From Typha latifolia (Eukaryota; Streptophyta; Magnoliopsida; Poales; Typhaceae), in assembly GCA_019914945.1 (NCBI GenBank), contig CM034100.1, positions 3,733,209 through 3,797,208 on the forward strand: a stretch of DNA of 64,000 nucleotides, written 5' to 3'. Position 1 is the stretch's first letter; each line of letters begins with the position of its first letter. This document shows positions 36,579-56,618 of this stretch, piece by piece. Made by a program: the position numbers and the translations under genes. The notes beneath the pieces are model-generated. The model did not search any database, was not told where the DNA came from, and saw only the letters and a list, made by a program, of their open reading frames with translations.

Positions 36579-37418
36579 GTAATGTTCTTCTATCTCACTA
36601 TTAAGTGTTAACATCTCGACAGAAATGGATTCAGATTCTGGGTTGGTTCGGACGGACCGTCGAATGCGCCATATTTGATGTTTCTGATCGTATCTTATTC
36701 TTTATATTCGTATTCTAATAAAATCTTTATTTAGAGCTGTTGAATACGTGGAATTTATACGTTGGCGTACAATTGATGGGTCGACTTAAGATGACAAAAA
36801 TTAATTCGACTCGATAATCTGACATAGTATCTTTAACTTTTAAATATATTTAAGTTTAGTCTAATTAAGTTTACTGTTTGAAATTATTGGGCAATGAGAT
36901 TTTAAATAATTTGAATGAATTTCGTGATATATAGTAAAATTTAATATTGGGAATCGAATTTGAATGATTAGTTAACTTTTTCAAATCTTCCTTATGAGCT
37001 TACCAAAAGATAATCCGACTTGGCAAAAGTGAGAGTTGATTTTCTAAATATGAAAAAGTGAATAAGGGAGGGGCCTTATTCTGTGGCACCCAAAAGATTT
37101 CACTGACAGCCAATGTACATCTGCCAATTATATAATTGTAAGAAAATCCTGCATTTAGTGCTGCATACGATCGATCACCTCCCTAGATTTATCCCTTTTC
37201 TTCTTTCTCCCCCTGCCTTTAACCCAAGGGAAAAAGGCGAGAAAAGAAGAAAACTATCGAGTCGGAAACCATAGAATGCACCTATCACTAGTATAGACTG
37301 TTAAAAAATATGAAGAATAGAACGAAGTTATAATCAAGCGTACAAAATTCCTTTATCCTTCTCCTCCAAATTCTTCTCTCCAAAACCTACCTCTCTCTCT
37401 TTCTCTCCCTCTGCTACC
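36579..37418. other. Upstream region of tetraspanin gene
   Basis: AT-rich DNA without exons, ending in a pyrimidine-rich 5' leader (CTCTCTCTTTCTCTCCC near 37392-37410) directly before the ATG. No distinct TATA box can be singled out. Confidence 0.4.
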
Positions 37419-38602
37419 ATGGCGGTGAGCAACAACATCACGGCGTTCCTCAACTTCCTCGCGCTCCTCTGCTCCGTCCCCATCATCGGGACTGGGATCT
37501 GGCTCGCCTCGAAGCAGGACAACGAGTGCCTCCGCCTCGCGCGTTGGCCGGTCGTCATCCTCGGCGTCCTCCTCCTCCTCGTCTCCCTCGCCGGCTTCGT
37601 CGGCGCCTATTGGAACCGCCAGGGCCTCCTCGCCTCCTACCTCTTCGCCATGGCCGCCCTCATCGTCCTCCTCCTCATCCTCCTCGTCTTCGCCTTCGTC
37701 GTCACCAAGCCGAGCGGCGAGTACGGCGTCCCCGGGCGCGGGTACGCCGAGTACCGCGTCGATGGCTTCTCGGCGTGGCTCCGGCACTACGTGGCGGATC
37801 CGGGCCACTGGGATCGGATCCGGGTCTGCCTGGGCGAGTCCGACGTCTGCCAGAAACTGAGCCGCGACTCGCCCTACCTCACCGCCGACGAGTTCTTCCT
37901 GAGCCCTCTCTCCCCGCTTCAGGTGAGTACGGACGATTCTGATTCCTGACTACCATTACTACTCTACAGTACTGCCGCTTTCTCTTCTGGAAGAAAATGG
38001 ATTTGGGGATATTTTGGTTATCAATGGGCTCGAATTCTGACTTATTTACGTCAATGCCATTGTAGGTGGGTTTAGAACTATAGTTTGTTCTTTCGAAATA
38101 CATTTTGAGATTAAGAATTTTTAGAGAAATGCAATGCTCTCCATCTAAAAAGACCCCAAAGATTTCGGGGGTGGAAACACAATAAAACTACAAAACATAG
38201 GGTGCAAAATAAACATTTCCCAACTTCCAGGTCCGTTTCGGAGATGGACACTTACCAAGTCCTAAATTAATGAACTCAAAATACGTGCAGACGGGTTGCT
38301 GCAAACCACCGACCGCATGCGGGTACGGGTACGTGAACCCGACAGTGTGGGTGAATCCGAGCAACCCGGGTGCAGATCCGGACTGCTCGTTGTGGAGCAA
38401 CGACCAGAGCCAGCTCTGCTACAACTGCAACTCGTGCAAGGCCGGGATGCTCGGCAACCTCCGGGAGGAGTGGAGGAAGGCCAACGTGGCGCTCATCGTA
38501 GCCGCCGTCGCCCTAATCTTCGTCTACGTCATCGGATGCAGCGCGTTCAAGAACGCGCAGACCGAGGATCTCTTCCGGCGATACAAGCAGGGATACGTCT
38601 GA
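37419..38602 (+). CDS. TET: Tetraspanin (TET family, 2 exons)
   Basis: Exons 37419-37922 and 38291-38602; 271 aa. Four membrane segments are visible: about 8-30, 43-65, 72-95 and 235-257. The large extracellular loop between the third and fourth contains the plant-specific GCCKPP motif (about 170-175) and the paired cysteines of CYNCNSCKAG, which form the loop disulfides. The short tail ends FRRYKQGYV. One intron just before GCCKPP is the standard layout of plant tetraspanins. These proteins organise membrane microdomains and exosome-like vesicles; I place it nearest the TET8/TET9 type from the loop sequence, as inference. Exon 1 is extremely GC-rich at third positions, unlike its neighbours, so minus-strand open frames there are shadows. 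An alternative acceptor near 38230 would insert coding that does not fit the family. Confidence 0.93.
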
Positions 38603-38660
38603 GACTAAGATATAGTACTACTGCTGCTACTTTAGAGAAGTGCCTACTTGTGCAGCTCTT

Positions 38661-38694
<34 letters not shown>

Positions 38695-39636
38695 CGTCGC
38701 TCTTTTCTGGGTTATGGTTTTGTTCTCTTTTGGTCGGAGATTCTTAAATGTGGAGTTTGTATAATATGTCCTTGGAGTTTGCATTATATATAAGGTTTTG
38801 ATGCTTAACTTCGGCCGCCAACTGATTCTGATCCTTTGTAGTATGAATAATTAGGGCTAATTACAGTTAACAATTGCCCATTTTCATACAGATTCCCTAT
38901 TTATTTTGGGACACTCTCCTGAAAAACATGAATTAATACCTTATTATTAACTCTCTTTTTTCCCTCTAAAATAAGAGTAAAGCGTCTAAATTTGATCACT
39001 AAAAAAAAGATATCTAAGAGAATTTATATAATTAAGGAGTTCAATATTTATAAAAGATAATTAAATAAGAGAATTTTTATACAGAGAGGAAATTAATAGC
39101 TCAAATGGGTCGAGGTGGAACTATCACTGAGAATTAGTTTATATGTCTTGTTGGTTGGCAGGTGAGGTTTCTTTCTGGGGTCTACTCTCAATGATATTCT
39201 AAGCTTTCAGGGTCCAATGCCAGCCTAGACTTCGTCACTCTGTTTTGTTACGAGAAGATGGCGAGGTGTGCGCTTTTACTTTCTTTAATAGAATGATTAT
39301 TGTTGCCCTCTTCTCTGGTATTTAAACTCCTGTAAGAAAAGCAAAGTAGTAAACTCGTGCACGACTTACTACACTTCACCACAAGAGACCTGTTGTGATT
39401 AACGCCAAATGCGCGAAAGTAATTCTATTACTCACAAATAAATCTAATTGAAATAGTGATAGATTATGATACACTAAATATTAGCAAAGTTAATATCAAT
39501 ACCAAATGTGAAATTCATAATCAAGATGCTAGATATAGATATCTTATAATACCTAAGCTAATGAGAAATTAAGAACTCTAAATATATGGAAATTATAAAG
39601 ATAAAAAAAGAGAGATTAGATTTACGTGGTTCAGCA
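38603..39636. other. 3' flank of tetraspanin and intergenic DNA
   Basis: Probable 3' UTR with a (CT)n tract at 38661-38692, then AT-rich spacer. The segment ending TTTACGTGGTTCAGC at about 39635 resembles a phrase common in plant LTR retrotransposons (TTACGTGGTTCGG...), suggesting that the hAT-like element that follows inserted into an older retroelement. Confidence 0.4.
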
Positions 39637-40615
39637 AGGGGTGGCAAAATTTGACCAGACTTGATAATTCGACTCTTAATCGGGTTTGGGTATAATATAA
39701 TCGGCTTCGGGTCGTAAACTTGTCGACCCACTTAACCCGTTTAATAAACGAATCGTGTTCAAGTTTACACAACTGACCCATTTTGACTTGTTTGACCAGT
39801 TTAAGTATACGGGTCAGGTCGGATTGGGTTGGGTCGGGTCAACCTACTAACCCATATATATATATATATAAACCCTAACATAATCCTCTCTCTCAAATTC
39901 TCAATCTCTCCACTTCCTCTTCTCTAGCCACCTCAGCATTTCAAAAGAATTTTTGTTTGCCTCGTCCCTCTCTCCAGCTGCAATCGTCTACCGCTGCGCC
40001 TGCTGCCTGCCACGGTGCATCCATCCCCGTCTTCGTCTACCATTGCCTCTCCATCTAGCCGCACCGACCTCCTTTGACCTCTCCCGTCTTGTCTTCCTGG
40101 GCAGATCCGGAGCTCGTCGCCATGGGAGCCAGCTCCTGGAACCTTGCTTTCGCCATTGCTGCTTCACCAACTCTGGCAATGCCTCCCTCGCCGAAAGCTA
40201 CTAAATCAATTTGAATTTACTTTTACTAAATAATTCCCGCAATATTATAAATCTAATGGATTTGTGTAAATGTGTGATATTTTTCGTTAAATAAGTGTTG
40301 TCATGTAAACGGGTTAAATGGATGTAAACTAGTTAAACGGGTTATATAGATAGGTTAAACGGGTCATCGAGTTAAATGGGTTCAATAGAAAATATAACAT
40401 GTTTATTAAACAAATTAAACGGGTTGTGTCGGGTTAAACGGGTTGTATAGAAAATATAATTTGTTTATTAAACGAGTTAAACGGATTGCGTCGTATTAGA
40501 AACAGGTAGTATTCGTGTTTAGAAAAATTGAGCCGTTTATTAAACGGGTTGTGTTTGTGTTAGTACTATTTTGACTCGACCTAAGCCCAACTAACCCGAT
40601 CTGATTGCCACCCCT
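39637..40615. mobile_element. Non-autonomous hAT-like element
   Basis: The left terminus AGGGGTGGCAA (39637-39647) is exactly inverted at the right terminus TTGCCACCCCT (40605-40615). Sub-terminal zones are dense in variants of GGGTTAAACGGGTT and TTTAATAAACG on one side and AACCCGTTTAATAAACG on the other, as in plant hAT elements. The 979-base body has no transposase, only a short GC-rich pseudo-coding stretch near 39950-40200. No convincing 8-base target duplication is preserved. Confidence 0.65.
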
Positions 40616-41289
40616 ATGTGCGGTAATATACTTATATCCACGAGCTATACAAAACTTCAATCTGCTAATCCAAATCCAAGTAGAGATACAAATACCAACA
40701 AAAAAAATCCCTTCTAATATCTCCCAATATAATAGTGGCTATTTCTTTCAAATTTTTCCCTTCTCTTATAACCCTAAAACCCAAATTTATAAAACCTGCG
40801 GTGTGTTCTCGAATGCTCGTAAGCTCATTCATGCTCGTGGAATGCCACTAAAAAACACAGGAGGGTGTTAGAACACCTGTAAGCCTGTTCAAATGTCTGC
40901 AATGTGCAATTTTTCTCAGATTTTTACATTCAAATGCCCTGCCATTCTAATTTTCTGGCACATTGAGCCAGGAACACTAATTTACAGCAAAGCTGTTCGA
41001 ACAGATCTAATCCTGTCTGAACAGTTGTCTTGATTGGTGCCAATTTTCAATAGACATGCCTATCTCCTCGTAGTGTATATCAATATGAAGTTAAGCATAT
41101 CCATGTCTATCTCCTCGTAGTGTATATCAATTTGAAGTTTAAACAGATACATGTAAGACATTCTGATATCCATGCTCCTCGTAATTAAGCATATCTCTCC
41201 ATTAAATTCCTGGCTGTATGCACGCATACATTTAGATACGTCCTATCCGTCATTATGTTCAGCACATCCATCGTAATTAATGGCCAGTG
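39902..41289 (+). repeat. Tandem duplication upstream of CKX, copy A
   Basis: Starts CAATCTCTCCACTTCCTCTT inside the hAT-like element and runs through its right terminus and about 670 bases of flank, to ATTAATGGCCAGTG at 41289. The adjoining copy B (41290-42798) has the same order throughout, including TCTCCTCGTAGTGTATATCA (twice per copy) and TAAGCATATCTCTCCATTAA. Copy A lacks about 90 bases present in copy B. Confidence 0.85.
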
Positions 41290-42798
41290 CAATCTCTCCA
41301 CTTCCTCTTCTCCAGCCACCTCAGCATTTCAAAAGAATTTTTGTTTGCCTCTTCCCTCTCTCCAGCTGCGACAGTCTATCACTGCGCCTGCCGCCTGCCG
41401 CCTCCGGCGACTCTTCTTGCCATCTCCACTTCCCGTCTCCGCCTACTGTCGCGTCTTCGCTCCTTACGTGCCGCCTACCACGGTGCATCCATCTCCGTCT
41501 TCGTCTACCATTGCCTCTCCATCTAGCCACACCGGTTGCCTTTGACCTCTCTCGTCTTGTCTTCCTGGGCAGATCCGGAGCTCGTCACCATGGGAGCCAG
41601 CTCCTGGAACCTTGCCTTCGCCATTGCTGCTTCGCCAACTCTAGCAATGCCTCCCTCGCCAAAAGCTACTAAGTCAATTTGAATTTATTTTTACTAAATA
41701 ATTCTCGCAATATTATAAATCTAATAAATTTGTGTAAATGTGTGATATTTTTCGTTAAATAGGTGTTGTCATGTAAACGGGTTAAATGGATGTAAACTAG
41801 TTAAACGGGTTATATAGATAGGTTAAACGGGTCATCGGGTTAAATTGGTTGAATAGAAAATATAACATGTTTACTAAACAGATTAAACGAGTCGTGTCGA
41901 GTTAAACGGGTTGTGTAGAAAATATAATTTGTTTATTAAACAGGTTAAACAGATTCGTATTCGTGCTACCTGTTTAATAAACGGGTCGTATTCGTGTTTA
42001 GAAAAATTAACCCGTTTATTAAACATGTTGTATTTGTGTTAGTACTATTTTGACCCGACCCAAACCCGGCTAACCCAATCCGATTGCCACCCCTATGTGC
42101 GGTAATGTGCCTATATCCACGAGTTATACAAAACTTCAATCCGCTAATCCAAATCCTAGTAGAGATACAAATACAAAAAAAATTCCCTTCTAATATCTCC
42201 CAATATAATAGTGGCTATTTCTTTCAAATTTTCCCTTTGCCTTATAACCCTAAAGCCCAAATTTATCTATTTATAAGATTGTCTCGAAGCTCAAGAAAAC
42301 ATGCGGTGTGTTCGATTGCTCGTAAGCTCATTTGCATGCTCGTGGAATGCCAATAAAAAACACAGGAGGGTGTTAGAACACCCGTTAGCCTGTTCAAACG
42401 TCTGCAATGTGTAATTTTTCTCGAATTTTTACATTCGAATGCCCTGCCATTCTAATTTTGTGGCACATTGAGTCAGGAACACTAATTTACAGCAAAGCTG
42501 TTCAAACAGATCTAATCCCGTCTGAACAGTTGTCTTGATTGGTGCCAATTTTCAATAGACATGTCTATCTCCTCGTAGTGTATATCAATATGAAGTTAAG
42601 CATATCCATGTCTATCTCCTCGTAGTGTATATCAATCTGAAGTTTAAACAGATACACTTAAGACATCCGGATATTCATGCTCCTCGTAATTAAGCATATC
42701 TCTCCATTAAATTCCTGGCTGTATGCACGCATACATTTAGATACACCCTATCCGTCATTATGTTCAGCATATCCATCGTAATTAATGGCCAGTACAAT
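41290..42798 (+). repeat. Tandem duplication upstream of CKX, copy B
   Basis: Head-to-tail second copy, including a second hAT right terminus TTGCCACCCCT at 42084-42094 but no second left terminus. It ends ATTAATGGCCAGTACAAT, about 72 bases before the CKX ATG. An extra block of about 90 bases (roughly 41398-41485) is missing from copy A. Short open frames in both copies (near 39953 and 41280) are parallel by duplication and show no protein family. Confidence 0.85.
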
Positions 42799-42806
42799 GT
42801 AGCCTC

Positions 42807-42815
42807 CTATAAGTA
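42807..42815 (+). promoter_or_regulatory. Possible TATA element of CKX gene
   Basis: CTATAAGTA lies 56-64 bases before the CKX ATG and just downstream of the end of duplication copy B. Position and sequence fit a TATA element, but the match to TATAWA is imperfect. Confidence 0.35.
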
Positions 42816-42870
42816 TAACACCATTCACCACCACCCTCTTCACGCATTTTCAGTGCCACCTTTGCTCACC

Positions 42871-45448
<2,578 letters not shown>

Positions 45449-46119
45449 CTTTGTTTTTTTGGTAGTATAATCATATCAATACCAAGTTTGGAACATAATT
45501 TAGGCCTTGTGGCCCGTTAGCTTTGATTGTGGAGAAAATTTGAGATGATCTTATTCATATGTTAAGCAACTATTAAGGTTGTTACAGAAGAAATTTACCA
45601 AATATGCAACTACCAACGATACAATTGCGTTAAAAGTAATTAAATGAGTTACACGAGTCATAAATAAATAAATAAGTTATTAGTCGCATAATTTATTAAA
45701 ATTTATATAAATTTTTTTTTATTATAAATGAGTTAGTCACGTTATAAATAGTTAATTGAGTCATAAATATGTTATCGTGTCGTAAACGAGTTGGCGAATC
45801 ATAAATGGTTAAACATGTTGGTGTAATAAATACGAATATAATTTACTTAATAATAGGGTTGACCTATTTATGACACGATTCTAATTAAATTAAACTTAAT
45901 TTTATGTAAAATTATATTAGGATGTAGAGTTATCGGGTTGGATTAACTTTTGCTATCATGTAAAAGTAAACCCATGGCACATAAAAAATTGAGGTAAAAC
46001 GGTTAAGGAGAAGAATTTAATCATTTATACCCCCTGCCACTTATAACATATTTTGAGGTACATACCATTTCCCGTTTAATAGGAAACTTTACAGCAATCA
46101 AACGGCAAATGAGACCCAT
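45449..46119. other. Spacer between CKX and PPR genes
   Basis: AT-rich, with many degenerate GAGTYATAAATA and GTCGTAAACGAGTT strings between about 45640 and 45840 that resemble sub-terminal repeats of the nearby hAT-like element, but no termini are seen. The right end should contain the PPR promoter. Confidence 0.35.
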
Positions 46120-48255
46120 ATGCTCCCGACTTCTCTCTCCTCCTCTCGCAGTTACTTTCCTATAACTTCCCAACTCTCCTATCGTCTTCGCCTCTCCTCT
46201 CTCTCCTCCACCTCCCATTCCCTCTCGCCTAATGTCCGACACCTCGCCTGCACTACCCTCGACCTTCTCCTTCAACGATGCGCTACCCCTCGCGAAGCCA
46301 AGCAACTTCACGCCCACCTCCTCCTCTCCTCCTCTCGCGTCTCCGCCTTCCTCTCCTCCCATCTGATCTCCGCCTACGCCCGTCTCGGTCAACTCTCCGA
46401 CGCTGTCGCGGTCTTCCTCGCCAGCGCCGACCACCACCGTGACTCCTCCCTCCTTTGGAATTCCATTCTCCGCGCTCACCTTGCCCATGGCCGTGAGAAA
46501 GATACCATCTTGCTCTATTCCCAGATGCGGGCTGTTTTCTCCCTCCCTGATTGCTTCACTTTTCCTCTCGTCTTAAGGGCTTGTGCCGCTCTTGGTGTCT
46601 TTAAACTGTGTGCTTCTGTACACGGTCATGCTGTTTCCATGGGTTTGCAATGCCATCTCCATGTAGGCAATGAATTGGTCTTGATGTATGGCCAATTTGG
46701 TCGGATGGGAATCGCCCGGAAAATGTTTGACGCAATGCCAGTGAAAAATGTAATGTCTTGGAACACCTTGCTCTCTGGGTATTCGATGAATTGCGATTCT
46801 GAAGCTGCCAATGAAGTTTTCCGGCGGATGGAAGATGCTGGGACGGAGGCAAATCCGGTGACATGGACAACATTGTTGTCGGTGCATGCTCGATGCCGGA
46901 GGCATGAGGAGGTTGTCGATTTGTTTTGTGAGATGAGGGCAAGGGGAGGGAAAGGCACTGCAGAAGCCATGGCAGTGGTTTTGTCGGTTTGCCCTTATAT
47001 TGGTGGCGCAGCATTGGATAAGGGGAGGGAAGTACATGGATATGGTGTCAGGTGTGGCTTTGAGCAGTATCCCTTTGTGAGGAATTCATTGATATGCATG
47101 TATGGGAAGCTTGGGAATAGGGAAGAGGCCGAGAGGTTGTTTACGCAGGCTAAGGTCAAGGATTTGGTATGCTGGAATGCATTGATTTCGGCCTATGCTG
47201 CTGCTGGGTTGTGTGACAAAGCTTACGAGATCTTTGCTCTAATGGAGGAAGCAAAGGAGGTGTCTCCCAATGTAGTGAGTTGGAGTGCAGTTATCGGCGC
47301 ATTTGCGTCAAATGAGATGATAGAGGGGGCTCTGGAGCTCTTCAGGCGAATGCAGCAATCTCGGCTTTCGCCCAATTCTGTCACAGTCGCCACTGTTCTA
47401 TCAGCTTGTGCAGAGTTATCAGCACTGAAGCTTGGTAGGGAGATCCATGGACATACAATTAGAGGCGCCATGGATCGCAACTTGTTGGTTGCAAATGGGC
47501 TCCTCAACATGTATGCAAAGAGTGGAAGTCTCCGTGATGGGCGCTTAGTGTTTGATCAAATAGATGACCAAGATCTCATATCATGGAATTCTATGATCGC
47601 TGGGTATGGGATGCATGGATTATGTGACGAAGCTCTTGCCACTTTCGACGACATGGTTAGAGTCGGTTATGAGCCCGATGAGGTTACATTCATTGCCATG
47701 GTGTCCGCCTGCAGTCATGCCGGCCGTGTTGCTGATGGTCGCCAGTTATTCGATCAGATGATTGAGAAGTACAAAATTTCGCCGTCCATGGAGCATTATG
47801 CTTGCATGGTGGACCTTCTTGGACGCGCAGGATTGCTAAGGGAAGCGGCGGAGCTCATAGAGAAGATGCCAGTGAAGCCAAACCTTTGTGTTCTGGGGGC
47901 CTTGCTGAACTCTTGCAGAATACACGGGAATGCGGCATTCGCAGAGGATACTGCAGCTAGAGTTTTGGGGATGGAAGGGGAGAGCACTGGGAGTTACATG
48001 CTGCTGTCAAACACCTATGCTGCTTGTGGAAGGTGGGAGGACTCGGCAAGAGTAAGAGTTATGACCAAGGTGAGAAGTTTGAAGAAGAATCCTGGGCAAA
48101 GCTGGATTGAGGTAAGGAATAAGGTGCATGTCTTCTCAGCAGGAAGTATATTACCTCCTGGTGCAGAGGGCATTTATGTGGTTCTTGAGGATTTGTATCT
48201 ACAAATGGAGGCAGAGAATTACGCCATAGAAGAGTTGCATTGCGACTGTGTGTGA
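46120..48255 (+). CDS. Pentatricopeptide repeat protein, PLS class with E domain
   Basis: One uninterrupted exon, 711 aa. The Ser- and Arg-rich first 40 residues look like an organelle targeting peptide, probably mitochondrial. Tandem PPR units run from about residue 60 to 570, with signatures such as WNSILRAHLAHG, VGNELVLMYGQFG, SWNTLLSGYS, VRNSLICMYGKLG, LISWNSMIAGYGMHG and YACMVDLLGRAG. They are followed by an E/E+-type region (VLGALLNSCRIHGN, GSYMLLSNTYAACGRWEDSA, GQSWIEV). There is no C-terminal DYW deaminase; the protein ends LHCDCV. The repeats bind specific organelle RNA, and E-class members usually guide C-to-U editing with a DYW partner. Overall order and junction sequences fit the Arabidopsis At1g17630 type, from memory. 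Lack of introns is normal for the family. The target site cannot be inferred. Confidence 0.92.
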   Translation: MLPTSLSSSRSYFPITSQLSYRLRLSSLSSTSHSLSPNVRHLACTTLDLLLQRCATPREAKQLHAHLLLSSSRVSAFLSSHLISAYARLGQLSDAVAVFLASADHHRDSSLLWNSILRAHLAHGREKDTILLYSQMRAVFSLPDCFTFPLVLRACAALGVFKLCASVHGHAVSMGLQCHLHVGNELVLMYGQFGRMGIARKMFDAMPVKNVMSWNTLLSGYSMNCDSEAANEVFRRMEDAGTEANPVTWTTLLSVHARCRRHEEVVDLFCEMRARGGKGTAEAMAVVLSVCPYIGGAALDKGREVHGYGVRCGFEQYPFVRNSLICMYGKLGNREEAERLFTQAKVKDLVCWNALISAYAAAGLCDKAYEIFALMEEAKEVSPNVVSWSAVIGAFASNEMIEGALELFRRMQQSRLSPNSVTVATVLSACAELSALKLGREIHGHTIRGAMDRNLLVANGLLNMYAKSGSLRDGRLVFDQIDDQDLISWNSMIAGYGMHGLCDEALATFDDMVRVGYEPDEVTFIAMVSACSHAGRVADGRQLFDQMIEKYKISPSMEHYACMVDLLGRAGLLREAAELIEKMPVKPNLCVLGALLNSCRIHGNAAFAEDTAARVLGMEGESTGSYMLLSNTYAACGRWEDSARVRVMTKVRSLKKNPGQSWIEVRNKVHVFSAGSILPPGAEGIYVVLEDLYLQMEAENYAIEELHCDCV

Positions 48256-48728
48256 CTGAAGAAGAACAGGCAGTGGGTCCCGTGCGATGATGTTATTCTA
48301 TCGAACTATGTATAAGAAAGACCATCATCCTACGGTGTAACAAATTTCTCTAATTTTTTATTTTCTTTTGAAAAAAGAAATGAAAAGATTATGGTACTAA
48401 TCTACACTAATCAAACCCAACAAAACTCGAGTCTGAATCTAAATCTCTGTGACCAATTACACATGACATGCGTTTGTCCTAACTCGAACTAGACCGGACT
48501 CAGATCCATTCGCTGACCCCATTCCTCGTCAATCTTAGACCAATCTAGCCTTCACTAATAAATCACCATCATCCTTCACCTTTCGTTCTCCTCCTCTCTC
48601 CTCCTGCTTCCAAAACCCTTGTTTCCCTCTTCTTCGCTTCGTCTGTTCTCTGTCTCACCTCCTCTTTTTCCTCTAATCCGAGCCCGGCAAAGACGAAGAC
48701 AGGCTTCCAAAGCGGATACAATCCAACC
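48256..48728. other. Spacer between PPR gene and helicase gene
   Basis: Contains the PPR 3' end and the helicase promoter and leader. The leader at about 48575-48670 is pyrimidine-rich (CTCCTCCTCTCTCCTCCTGC), as is common for housekeeping plant transcripts. No other gene is seen. Confidence 0.45.
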
Positions 48729-54416
<5,688 letters not shown>

Positions 54417-55189
54417 TATGTAGCGACTGGCATAATCGAAGAAGAAGATCAGATCCTTGTTTCTAGGCCATGTATTGCTTGCTTCCTTGCAGATGCTCTG
54501 CCTAGTTCGCATCTTGCTAATTTGAGCCTATAACACCATTAACAAGCAGCTGAGCTAGGCAGTAAGCTTTGTAAGATGTAGCACACATGCGAGCTTTTAG
54601 TGAAGGATTTATAAAGGTTAATCTTGATGTTAGGGTTATAATTTGAAATCAGTCCTATTTTTTTTCTAGATATAGAGCAACTTAAACCTATTCCATGGAT
54701 ACCTATGACAGAAGAGTGTACCTCTCTCTTTGGTATCCCTTCACAACCTTCTGAGTGAAGCAACTATTCTCCCAAATTGCAGTGTGCATGTAATCATTAT
54801 TAAACGGTGGGGTAATTTGACACCGGCTTCACTTTCGGCTTTAACAAGGTGTTAATATGATCAGGTTTTTATTGTGCTCCTTTTTATCTGGATGATGGGC
54901 TGCTTTGTTTTAAATCGTGGACTACCTTTTTGGGGCTTGCAGACCAATTTGACTCTGGAGGTGCTGAGTCTGAACTGGTGGACCTTTTTGCAGATATTGT
55001 ACTATTCAATCATTCTTGGGGCCCTGGTTTCTTATGATTGGTTCTGGTTCTTCATATCGTATCCTAGTTGTCATTGATATATGAATATCTGATCTGGTAT
55101 AACTTTGGTTGTTTGCTTGGCATTGTCATTTAGAATTAGACGTGGTGCCTGAGGCGAGCCAAATCTTATGCTTTTTTTTTCCTATTTTT

Positions 55190-55221
<32 letters not shown>

Positions 55222-56496
55222 AATGAGGTGAGCTGAATCTTCTGTTAGCAAGGCCCGGAGAGAAGTAACTCTTAATTAGTTTAATTCCCAGATTTTGTAC
55301 TGGATGTGAAATCCTGAAGCATAATACAGGCGTTGATCGAAAGATGCCTTTATCTTGAATGAGATGATGTGCACTTTACGTCAACTTTTTGGATCACAGG
55401 GAGATGATAGCTTTGACTTGATCTCAAAAGTGGTGTTTTCTCTCATCTTCGGTAGGAACCTACCAATTATGAAATCTTTAGGAAAGTATTCTTATTTACA
55501 GTCTTTTCCTATAATTCTTTATTGGCACGAGAGAGGAAGTATTTCTACAAACAGGGGGTGCCTTATGTGAGAATTTCCAAAAGAGAACACTAGCATACAT
55601 AAAAACATAATGTTTGCATGGACCAACTACAAGATATAGGATTGCCATAGGGAGGGTCTGGACCAAAACTCCACACATCTTAGTGCAGGCCACTGCTAGA
55701 TCACAGAAGGGTACTAAATATCCCTCTCTTTTGTTGAGAGGAAGTTTTAGGCAATGTAAGGGTCCAACCCTCCACTTAAAACTGAGCTCTGATCTCTCCT
55801 TCCCTTTTCAAAAGAGTGGGTCTACAAGACTGCAAATATTGCAGTACTGCACCTAGTGGTTGAGGAGCACATCTATGTTGCCATAGTTGGTATATGGTCT
55901 CAGTCACTGGTCTTTTTAAAACTTGTCTTCTCCAATAGAAGATCTTTTCAAATTTTAATTAAAAGAAAAATAAACACCCAATAATTAGGGCTAAATGCAT
56001 CCTTTTCCAGTAGGCCAGCTATCATGTTTTAGGAATTTGTTCATCAACAAGTTGAGATAGTGCTAATGTGTGATTGTATATAAGCACTATGACTCAAAAA
56101 AAGAAGAACCTTAATTAACACTTGAACATGGGCCCCGCCCTATTCCAATCAAAATTCGTACAGATCATCTAAAAATAAAAAAGTAGGGAGATTAAAAAGA
56201 GAAAAAGAAAGACTAGTTGGTGACTCGGTGTGCATGCCTTTGGGGGTATCTCCATCATTTCTCCTCCTTTGGATGCTAAAACTGAGACAGCAGCAGTAAT
56301 GGAGGCAGAGTTGAAGTTTCCAAGAAGACTACTCTCTCTCTCTCTCTGCTGCATATCTCTATAGGCCCTGCATTCCACCCCCACTCCAAAGTTCACACTG
56401 CCCAAAACCATCCTTTCCCTGGTCAAAAATGTCAGACCCACACGCTTGACCCAAAACCCAAATTTAATTTCTCCCTTGGTATTTGTGCAAAAACCC

Positions 56497-56533
<37 letters not shown>

Positions 56534-56587
56534 TCTCTCTTCTTTTATTTATGACATACATTTATTCCTATCTCAATCAATATAATA

Positions 56588-56618
<31 letters not shown>

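Noticed and set aside
37334..37808. Long minus-strand open frames opposite the tetraspanin exon
   Set aside because: Shadow frames caused by extreme GC3; acidic and arginine repeats without family features.
39953..41672. Parallel open frames of about 63-130 codons in the two duplication copies
   Set aside because: Pro/Leu/Ser-rich, in several frames, and explained by duplication of a GC-rich stretch inside the hAT-like element; no family match recognised.
46021..47037. Several minus-strand frames opposite the PPR gene
   Set aside because: They are antisense to a confident 711-codon PPR frame and have no domain signature.
54700..54735. String TGACAGAAGAG resembling the start of miR156
   Set aside because: The match breaks after 11 bases and no complementary arm is seen nearby, so no hairpin precursor is supported.
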